This document shows positions 56,321-64,000 of a stretch of 64,000 nucleotides of DNA, in pieces. Origin of the DNA: Cherax quadricarinatus. Lineage: Eukaryota > Arthropoda > Malacostraca > Decapoda > Parastacidae. The position numbers and the translations under genes were made by a program. Within the stretch, counting starts at the first letter, position 1; each line of letters begins with the position of its first letter. A model generated the notes under the pieces. That model was given only the letters and a program-made list of their open reading frames with translations. It was not told the origin of the DNA and made no database searches. The stretch is taken from contig NC_091300.1 of NCBI RefSeq assembly GCF_038502225.1, forward strand, positions 46,664,454-46,728,453, written 5' to 3'.

Positions 56321-56682
56321 ATGGGAGTAATCCTATTATCTGTCTCAGTGCTGGAGGCAACGATGTTGGCAGACGTAGGAGTGAAGACCTGATTAGCAGG
56401 TATAGGTCAGCAATAGAAATAATTAGGAGTAAGGGTGGGAACCCTCTCATATGTGGTATTTTGCCAAGGAGGGGAGTTGGAAATGAATGGTTGTCCAGGG
56501 CAATTGGTGTCAATTGCTGGCTGGACAAATACTGTAAGGAAAATGTGGTAACATTCATTGACAACTGGGACCTCTTCTATGGCAGAAATGACATGTATGC
56601 CAGGGATGGGGTTCACTTATCTAAGTGTGGGGTGGGAGCACTGGCAACTGCAGTGGAGGGAGCAGTTAGGACTTTAAACTAG
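56321..56682 (+). pseudogene. ORF1 C-terminal SGNH/GDSL esterase-like domain (5'-truncated)
   Basis: The frame (stop at 56682) reads PIICLSAGGNDVGRRRSEDL, GGNPLICGILPRR and ARDGVHLSKCGVGALA. GxND and DxxH are SGNH block III and block V; the block I nucleophile Ser lies upstream of the truncation. Esterase-type ORF1 proteins are known in CR1 and L2 LINEs. The frame upstream of 56321 belongs to the host repeat, so the apparent start at 56230 is not real. Confidence 0.75.
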
Positions 56683-56843
56683 GAGTAGTTAGTGGTATGG
56701 GTTTTGGCAGGAAAACAGTGAAGTCCCAGTGTAGTAATATTACGAGTTCTAGGGGAACTAGTAATAATAAGAACGAGGTAGATATTGAAAAACCAGGGAC
56801 CTTGGGTGATAAGGACAGTAATAGGTTTAGTAGAAAAATATAA

Positions 56844-59640
56844 ATGAGCAGGAAGGGTAAAGAGAAAGGAGAGTCTTTCAATGTTTATTATGCTAATTGC
56901 CGTAGTGCTAGGAATAAGATGGACGAGTTGAGATTAGTTGCTAGTGCAGGTAACATTGATGTATTTGCCTTAACTGAGACGTGGTTTAATTCAAAAAGTC
57001 GGGACATGCCTGCGGAATGTCATATTCAGGGTTTTAAATTGTTACAAGAAGATAGAAGTATTGGGAAGGGGGGTGGGGTGGCATTGTATGTCCGAGATCG
57101 CTTGAACTGTTGCATAAAAACGGGTATTAAGTCTGAAGTAATACATACAGAGTCTGTTTGGATAGAATTTTCAGAGGGGCATGAAAAACTGATTTTAGGA
57201 GTGATATACCGTCCCCCAAACTTAGATAGGGACCAAGGGAAACTACTATGGGAGGAAATTGTTAAGGCCACAAGGCACGATAATGTAGTAATTCTAGGAG
57301 ACTTTAACTTTAGTCATGTTGATTGGAATTTCTTGACTGGGAATTTAGAATCATACGACTTCTTAGAAGTATTTCAGGATTGTTTTTTGAAGCAGTTTGT
57401 GACAGAACCTACAAGGGGAAATAACCTGCTTGACTTAGTTATGGCAAACAATGAATCCCTTGTTAATAATTTAGAAATTTCAGAGGAACTGGGTGCTAGC
57501 GACCACAAATGAATTACATTTAGCATTGAATGGAAGTACGATAGTAGCGATAACTCAGTAACAGTCCCAGATTTTCGCTTAGCAGATTACGATGGGCTTA
57601 GAGAACACTTATCATCTGTTGACTGGGGTAACGAAGAGAGCTATCAATATGACAGTTTTCTGAACACTATACATGCTGCTCAAAGAGCGTTTATCCCATA
57701 TAAAGAAATTAGATCAAATAGAAATGACCCAAAATGGATGAATAATAGGCTCAAATATCTACTAAGGCATAAGAAAGGAATTTATAGGCATATCAAAAGA
57801 GGTGAGGGTCATCTTATGAATCAGTATATTGGCATTAAGAGAGACATTAAAAAGGGGATAAGAAAAGCAAAAAGGGACTATGAAATTAAAGTTGCTAGGG
57901 ATTCTAAAACTAACCCAAAAAGTTTTTTCCAGGTCTATAGAACAAAAGTTAGAGATAAGATAGGGCCCCTTAAAAATAACTATGGGCACCTTACTGACAA
58001 AGAGAATGAAATGTGCTTGATTTTAAATAATTATTTTCTCTCAGTTTTTACACAGGAAGACACTAACAATATTCCAGTAATTAATTTTTACAGTGGGCTA
58101 GAAGAAGATAAATTATGTAACATCACAGTCACTAGTGAGATGGTTGTGAAGCAGATAGACAGACTGAAGCAAAATAAGTCGCCGGGTCCTGATGAGGTTT
58201 TTTCAAGGGTTCTTAAGGAATGCAAAATGGAACTCTGTGAACCATTAACTAATATTTTTAATTTATCTCTTCAAACAGGTGTAGTGTCTGATATGTGGAA
58301 GATGGCTAATGTAATTCCTATTTTTAAAACAGGGGACAAGTCGTTACCGTCAAATTACCGCCCAATAAGCCTGACCTCAATTGTAGGCAAATTACTAGAG
58401 TCAATTATAGCTGAGATTATAAGAAGCCATCTCGATAAGCATAGCTTGATTAATGATACTCAGCATGGATTCACAAGAGGCCGGTCTTGTCTAACTAATT
58501 TATTAACTTTCTTCAGTAAAGCTTTTGAGGCTGTTGACCACAATAAAGAATTTGATATTATTTACTTAGATTTTAGTAAGGCTTTTGATAGAGTTCCGCA
58601 CCATAGACTGTTAAAGAAAGTGGTAGCTCATGGCATTGGGGGAAAAGTGCTCTCGTGGATCGAGTCATGGCTCACTGACAGGAAGCAGAGAGTCCATAAA
58701 TGGGGTTAAGTCCGAGTGGGGATCTGTAACAAGTGGCGTTCCACAGGGATCAGTCTTGGGCCCGTTGTTGTTTATAATATATATCAATGATCTTGATGAG
58801 GGAATTACTAGTGATATGAGCAAATTCGCCGATGACACAAAGATAGGTAGGATAATTGATTCAAACGTAGATGTTATGGAACTTCAGGAGGATTTAAACA
58901 AACTTTATTCTTGGTCAGAAAAGTGGCAGATGCAGTTCAATGTAGATAAATGCAAGGTTCTGAAGCTTGGGAGTGCCCATAACCCTAGTACTTATAAGTT
59001 AAATGATGTAGAACTTAGCCATACAGATTGCGAAAAGGACTTGGGGGTTATGGTGAGCAGCAACCTTAAACCAAGACAGCAATGCCTAAGCGTACGTAAT
59101 AAGGCAAATAGATTACTGGGATTTATATCAAGAAGTGTAAGCAACAGAAGTCCAGAGGTCATACTGCAGCTTTATACATCATTAGTAAGGCCTCACCTAG
59201 ATTATGCAGCTCAGTTCTGGTCTCCGTATTACAAAATGGACATAAATTCGTTAGAAAACATTCAGCGTAGGATGACTAAATTAATACATAGCATTAGAAA
59301 TCTTCCTTATGAAGAAAGATTGAAGACTCTTAAGTTACATTCACTTGTTAGACGAAGAATGAGGGGAGACCTGATCGAAGTGTATAAGTGGAAGATAGGT
59401 ATTAATAAAGGGGATATTAATAAGGTCTTGAGGATGTCTCTCCAAGAGAGAACCCGCAGTAATGGATTAAAATTAGATAAGTTTAGATTTAGAAAGGACA
59501 TAGGAAAGTATTGTTTTGGAAATAGGGTAGTTGATGAGTGTATTTTATACCATTTTAATGAACAGTCTACCTAGTTGGGTTATTGAGGCTGGGACTTTGG
59601 GTAGTTTCAAATCTAGGTTGGATAAGTACATGAGTGGGAG
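56844..59640 (+). pseudogene. ORF2 endonuclease-reverse transcriptase (one stop, two frameshifts)
   Basis: Endonuclease: VYYANCRSARNKMDELR, ALTETWFN, VIYRPPNLD, VILGDFNFSHVDW and GASDHK. A TGA at 57510-57512 directly follows SDHK; a CGA-to-TGA change would explain it. The same frame continues to 58709 with the RT: SPGPDEVFSRVLKEC, NYRPISLTSIVGKLLES, LDFSKAFDRVPHH (motif A). A frame change near 58690 leads to 58630-59574: [20 protein letters not shown] (motif B), KFADDTKIG (motif C, FADD intact), thumb LGVMVSSNLKPRQQC. A second frame change near 59540 affects the tail. Catalytic residues are conserved, so the copy is fairly young but inactive. Confidence 0.9.
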
Positions 59641-60089
59641 GGGTTGGATTTGAGTGGGACTTTCACATCAGAGCTTATTTCTTGGGTGGCATTGAAAATT
59701 GGGTTGGGCAAATGTTTTGTTAGTGGGATGAATTGTAAAGGACCTGCCTAGTATGGGCCAGCAGGCCTCCTGCAGCGTTCCTCCTTTCTTATGTTCTTAT
59801 GTTCTTAGGGTACAGAAAACACCTTGGACAACCCTTTCAAGTGAGAACTGTTGGATCTGAGAGGGACCTGACCTCTCAGTGGCTACATTCTCACTACTAC
59901 TACTACTACTACTCTGCACCTCTCCTTCCGACAGTATTTAAGTCTCCGCACTGTCGCTTGATCTTCAGATAGTTCCTGACTATGGAACTGAACTTCTCCA
60001 GGCTAAGGGACTGGCAACCTCAAATTCTACGACTTCAAGGGTGATGGACTGATTACATCGTCTTCACATCTCTACTGTTCCTGCCTACT

Positions 60090-60143
60090 TTCTGTATTCG
60101 ACTGAAGAAGCCTACTGTATAGGCGAAACGTTTCGGAATAAAG
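60090..60143 (+). ncRNA. Hammerhead-ribozyme-like motif, family d, unit 3
   Basis: Plus strand: CUGAAGA at 60102-60108, stem II GCCUA with UAGGC (the loop-closing pair is lost by a G-to-A change), GAAA at 60125-60128, CGUUUC, GGAAUAAAG. Core bases intact. Confidence 0.6.
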
Positions 60144-60189
60144 TTGCCTAACTGTTGCCTATGTGTCTTACCTACCAGCTATAGGAAGA

Positions 60190-60512
60190 AATAGATCACC
60201 TTATACACTGTAACATTTTAATTTCGCCCCACTTCATGTGGTACAAGCCACACAACAGTGAGTTAGCTAATTATTGTCCAATATTTGTTTACCTTCAAGT
60301 TAGGAGTTAGGACGTATCACCCATTGAATAAATAGGTAAGTGTCTCTTAATTCTTTTCTAATTATGTGCTTAATGTATAAGTAGTAGTATAAACAATATA
60401 TATGAGTTAAGTCACATCAACTTTGTCCCTAATGAAACAGTCCACTAAATTACCAATGTCACTTATTTCAATTCTCATAATTAGGAACCATATGTTCCTA
60501 ATCGAAGGTCCC
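60190..60512. other. Unassigned sequence
   Basis: Continuous with the pre-insertion flank at 55433. No gene was seen. Confidence 0.5.
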
Positions 60513-61308
60513 GAAGTGAGCTGGTGAGCTGAGACGGTGGACACTGAAGTGAGCTGGTGAGCTGAGACGGTGGACACTGAAGTGAGCTGGTGAGCTGAGA
60601 CGGTGGACACTGAAGTGAGCTGGTGAGCTGAGACGGTGGACACTGAAGTGAGCTGGTGAGCTGAGACGGTGAACACTGAAGTGAGCTGGTGAGCTGAGAC
60701 GGTGGACACTGAAGTGAGCTGGTGAGCTGAGACGGTGGACACTGAAGTTAGCTGGTGAGCTGAGACGGTGGACACTGAAGTGAGCTGGTGAGCTGAGACG
60801 GTGGACACTGAAGTGAGCTGGTGAGCTGAGACGGTGGACACTGAAGTGAGCTGGTGAGCTGAGACGGTGGACACTGAAGTGAGCTGGTGAGCTGAGACGG
60901 TGGACACTGAAGTGAGCTGGTGAGCTGAGACGGTGGACACTGAAGTGAGCTGGTGAGCTGAGACGGTGGACACTGAAGTGAGCTGGTGAGCTGAGACGGT
61001 GGACACTGAAGTTAGCTGGTGAGCTGAGACGGTGGACACTGAAGTGAGCTGGTGAGCTGAGACGGTGGACACTGAAGTTAGCTGGTGAGTTGAGACGGTG
61101 GACACTGAAGTAAGCTGGTGAGCTGAGACGGTGGACACTGAAGTGAGCTGGTGAGCTGAGACGGTGGACACTGAAGTAAGCTGGTGAGCTGAGACGGTGG
61201 ACACTGAAGTGAGCTGGTGAGCTGAGACGGTGGACACTGAAGTGAGCTGGTGAGCTGAGACGGTGGACACTGAAGTAAGCTGGTGAGCTGAGACGGTGGA
61301 CACTGAAG
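60513..61308 (-). repeat. 33-bp minisatellite, about 24 copies (minus orientation)
   Basis: The monomer is GAAGTGAGCTGGTGAGCTGA followed by GACGGTGGACACT (33 bp, a multiple of 3), giving a 298-codon minus-strand frame with an 11-residue QLTSVSTVSAH repeat. It is very homogeneous. No start context, splice site or non-repeat domain supports a gene, although the in-frame period keeps the frame open. Confidence 0.95.
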
Positions 61309-61588
61309 GAGAGACATTGTTCCTTAAACGTGTCTGAGATGCATTAATTATTTACAAAAGTTATAATTGATTGACATAACAAGAAAATTACAAAGTATAG
61401 TTTTTTAAATTAATAATGAAAGATATTTTTAAACAAATAAATTGTGGCTAGGGACTGTACATATAAGATAACAATTAGTTAATAAAACAAGTGAAATTTT
61501 GGGAAATAAAACCCGAATAGAAAAAAAAAAACATGATAATAAAAAAGTATAACAATGTAATCATATATGAAAAATATAAAGATTAGGG
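61309..61588. other. Unassigned AT-rich sequence
   Basis: No supported feature. Confidence 0.5.
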
Positions 61589-62692
61589 ATTGTTATGCAG
61601 GCTTCTGCATGACATTGTTATGCAGGCTTCTGCATGACATTGTTATGCAGGCTTCTGCATGACATTGTTATGCAGGCTTCTGCATGACATTGTTATGCAG
61701 GCTTCTGCATGACATTGTTATGCAGGCTTCTGCATGACATTGTTATACAGGCTTCTGCATGACATTGTTATGCAGGCTTCTGCATGACATTGTTATGCAG
61801 GCTTCTGCATGACATTGTTATGCAGGCTTCTGCATGACATTGTTATGCAGGCTTCTGCATGACATTGTTATGCAGGCTTCTGCATGACATTGTTATACAG
61901 GCTTCTGCATGACATTGTTATGCAGGCTTCTGCATGACATTGTTATGCAGGCTTCTGCATGACATTGTTATGCAGGCTTCTGCATGACATTGTTATGCAG
62001 GCTTCTGCATGACATTGTTATGCAGGCTTCTGCATGACATTGTTATGCAGGCTTCTGCATGACATTGTTATGCAGGCTTCTGCATGACATTGTTATGCAG
62101 GCTTCTGCATGACATTGTTATGCAGGCTTCTGCATGACATTGTTATGCAGGCTTCTGCATGACATTGTTATGCAGGCTTCTGCATGACATTGCTATGCAG
62201 GCTTCTGCATGACATTGTTATGCAGGCTTCTGCATGACATTGTTATGCAGGCTTCTGCATGACATTGTTATGCAGGCTTCTGCATGACATTGTTATGCAG
62301 GCTTCTGCTTGACATTGTCATGCAGGCTTCTGCATGACATTGTCATGCAGGCTTCTGCATGACATTGTTATGCAGGCTTCTGCATGACATTGTTATGCAG
62401 GCTTCTGCATGACATTGTTATGCAGGCTTCTGCATGACATTGTTATGCAGGCTTCTGCATGACATTGTTATGCAGGCTTCTGCATGACATTGTTATGCAG
62501 GCTTCTGCATGACATTGTTATGCAGGCTTCTGCATGACATTGTCATGCAGGCTTCTGCATGACATTGTTATGCAGGCTTCTGCATGACATTGTTATGCAG
62601 GCTTCTGCATGACATTGTTATGCAGGCTTCTGCATGACATTGTTATGCAGGCTTCTGCATGACATTGTTATGCAGGCTTCTGCATGACATTG
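61589..62692 (+). repeat. 25-bp satellite, about 44 copies, one hairpin per monomer
   Basis: The monomer is ATTGTTATGCAGGCTTCTGC followed by ATGAC. Each contains ATGCAG-GCTT-CTGCAT, a 6-bp stem with a 4-nt loop. Substitutions are very few (for example TATACAG at about 61745 and 61892), indicating recent homogenisation. Confidence 0.97.
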
Positions 62693-63126
62693 TAAAGTAT
62701 ATACAGTAGTGTGCCATAATAGTATGAATGTTATAATTGTAAAGTTTAATTTTATAATTCATAACGTGCATTTCGTAGGCACTGTAAAGTGATGTTAGTG
62801 CGTGGAGAACTGATGATTTGGAGGAATTTTTTCTTCCAGTCCTTGATGAAAAAGGGAGGCAACTGTAACTGTATAGAGATGTGGTGTATGTACGCACATC
62901 CCTCGTCAAGAAATTCTGGGCAGCAAATTCAGTATGCAACACCAAGGGGGGGGGACATCCTTAACAGTAAAGTTAACTACTGGAGTTATGAAAACTTTTA
63001 TACATGATTCAACGTATATTTTTCAGTATTTTTTTACAATATTTACCACTGTTAAGGTAAAATGCGATAAATGTGCTTAGAATTATGGATACCAAATAAA
63101 ACTAAGAAATAAGTCAGTGCTCGTTG
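62693..63126. other. Unassigned sequence
   Basis: No gene. Frames at 62643-62945 (minus) and 62789-63007 (plus) show no domain. Confidence 0.5.
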
Positions 63127-63137
63127 GGATGTGAAAT

Positions 63138-63300
63138 TATTATAGTCATGGGGAGCGCTAAACCCGTAGGATTATACAGAGCATGTGGAAGGGGGGAGAC
63201 GAAAGGTATTCAGGTTCAATTCCGGGAACCGGAGCACAGATCCAATTCCCAAGATCAAGAGCCCCTCACCAGCATCAAGGAACCTCCCTTGAAGGGCCGG
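63138..63300 (-). mobile_element. SINE-like family R copy with imperfect TSD
   Basis: On the minus strand: AAGGGAGGTTCCTTGATGCT, GGAATTGGATCTGTGCTCCG, CTGTATAATCCTACGGGTTT, AGCGCTCCCC, ATGACTATAATAAT. Flanks are GGATGTGAAAT (63127-63137) and GGACATGAAAT (63301-63311), matching at 9 of 11 positions. Confidence 0.78.
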
Positions 63301-63526
63301 GGACATGAAATAAAAACATAAAAAGCATACATAACAGAGTTATAATCAATTAAAACCTGTCTGGCACTTGTTGGAGAATATGATGTCCGGTAATCCATTT
63401 AGGAAGTGTTATATCAGCGACGCTCTGGGACTGGTCGGATGCCTGTAACATACTGACAGGTCTCCCAGTGACTGCTGACTTTCTCTTTGATTCATCGGAA
63501 ACGTAGTTTGTGCTTTGTTTATTTAA

Positions 63527-63743
63527 CTCTTAAACTGTCCAAACGTAGATCTACGTTTTTTCAACATTTGAAAGTATGTAAATAAAGTAGATCTTCTTTT
63601 ATTTGTTTACATTTGAAAACGTGTAAAAAAACTTTGATCTACTTTTTTTTATATATATTTGAAAATATATAAAAAAAAAAAACGTAGATCTACTTTTGGA
63701 GCGCTACACATGTGAACGTAGATCTGCTTGCACAGTTTAAGGG
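63527..63743. mobile_element. TTAA-flanked MITE (piggyBac-like)
   Basis: TTAA lies at 63523-63526 and 63744-63747. The ends CTCTTAAACTGTCC and the reverse complement of the right end (CCCTTAAACTGTGC) form a TIR that extends, with mismatches, about 35 bp to AGATCTACGTT. The interior repeats AACGTAGATCTACGTT-like palindromes. TTAA target use suggests the piggyBac group (inference). A partial copy is at 49350. Confidence 0.65.
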
Positions 63744-63747
63744 TTAA

Positions 63748-64000
63748 GTTCGCTAACTAGATTTTAAAGCATGAAGTAGGAATTTTCAGTCGACATAAAC
63801 AATGAAACTATTTATTTGCAAACATATAATAGATCAGCAGCATAATAACGTACCTAGACTACCCGTTTCATCAAGAATAAAATTACACCATTCATCACCA
63901 GTTCGAAGTGTAGCAAACTAAATGCTGAGATACTTATATTAGACCTATTACTCAGCGTGTCCATAGTTATATCATTGACCTTAACTATTTGACTATTACG
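63748..64000. other. Unassigned sequence at right edge
   Basis: No supported feature. Confidence 0.5.

Larger units (their letters stand above)
56321..59808 (+). mobile_element. CR1/L2-like non-LTR retrotransposon, nested in the composite
   Basis: It contains an ORF1 C-terminal esterase-like domain, ORF2 (endonuclease and RT) and a 3' region ending in tandem TTATGTTC units, the kind of 8-bp terminal repeat seen in CR1/L2 elements. GGTA occurs at both borders (56317-56320 and 59809-59812), a 4-bp TSD, and joining the flanks restores the terminal-repeat sequence. The 5' end is truncated within ORF1. It is a different family from copies A, B and C. Confidence 0.9.
55447..60176. mobile_element. 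Head-to-head composite of Penelope-type terminal repeats with 13-bp TSD
   Basis: AGCTATAGGAAGA flanks the block at 55434-55446 and 60177-60189. Removing two later insertions (55923-56074 and 56321-59808) leaves about 1.09 kb made only of terminal-repeat units. One complete and one partial unit read on the minus strand (55447-56210); about one unit reads on the plus strand (56211-56320 plus 59809-60176). Sense strands diverge from the centre at 56210/56211. One unit, measured between successive hammerhead motifs, is about 426 bp (minus) or about 433 bp (plus). No protein is encoded by the composite itself, so it is non-autonomous. Confidence 0.8.

Noticed and set aside
60407..61303. 298-codon frame with 11-residue repeats, possible repetitive protein
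   Set aside because: The 33-bp period keeps any frame open; no start context, signal peptide or flanking domain supports a gene.
61589..62692. CRISPR-like palindromic repeats
   Set aside because: No variable spacers; the 25-bp monomer is directly tandem.
63205..63225. tRNA B box (GGTTCAATTCC) on the plus strand of the 63138 copy
   Set aside because: It is antisense to the family R orientation and not kept in the other copies (GGCTCAATTC at 7650), so probably chance.

Overview
This window looks like repeat-dominated eukaryotic nuclear DNA. It most likely comes from a decapod crustacean such as a crayfish or related malacostracan. That assignment is an inference from the repeat families (CR1-like elements ending in a CAATTAGGTGAGTA motif, RTE-like, jockey-like and Penelope-like elements, and tRNA-derived SINEs) and from the extreme microsatellite load. 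No single-copy host gene, rRNA gene or intact tRNA gene was recognised. Nearly every long open frame belongs to a retrotransposon or is a by-product of a tandem repeat.

Layout. 1-6004: two antisense CR1-like non-LTR copies separated by purine-rich and (GT)n sequence. 6005-10519: microsatellites, two antisense Penelope-like (PLE) GIY-YIG fragments, SINE-like copies and a 187-bp inverted-dimer insertion. 10665-14035: a jockey-like element embedded in (GA)n. 14251-24858: a 16-bp minisatellite, then a very large 22-bp satellite (about 390 copies) broken by an LTR-retrotransposon fragment. 25464-28930: an RTE-like element with an intact 974-codon ORF, the best candidate for an active gene here. 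29190-35000: an old repeated motif, a tRNA-SINE, 17-bp and 29-bp satellites and an RTE fossil. 35074-40304: a third CR1-like copy, a PLE with RT and GIY-YIG domains, and a Tigger-like DNA transposon. 40305-49555: mostly unassigned sequence with tiny retroposons, a TIR-bounded element and gypsy integrase remains. 49562-53211: a second RT family with two 3' ends. 53764-60189: nested insertions including a Penelope-type inverted composite split by a CR1/L2-like element. 60513-62692: 33-bp and 25-bp satellites. 63127-63747: a SINE-like copy and a TTAA-flanked MITE.

How the parts work together. Most coding modules belong to target-primed retrotransposition: an APE-type endonuclease plus RT in the non-LTR elements, and RT plus a GIY-YIG endonuclease in the PLEs. 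The short non-autonomous copies carry 12-17 bp target-site duplications (TSDs), so they were probably mobilised by such enzymes. Three insertions have the same head-to-head architecture: 5' ends in the centre, 3' ends outside, TSD around the whole.

The most interesting signals are: (1) hammerhead-ribozyme-like cores in the Penelope-type terminal repeats, with paired changes between families and with one arm of a composite starting within a nucleotide of the predicted cut; and (2) a discrete retroposon with a body of only about 41 nt, seen three times, each with its own 12-13 bp TSD and nearly the same 5' end. All calls were made by eye, with no database search.
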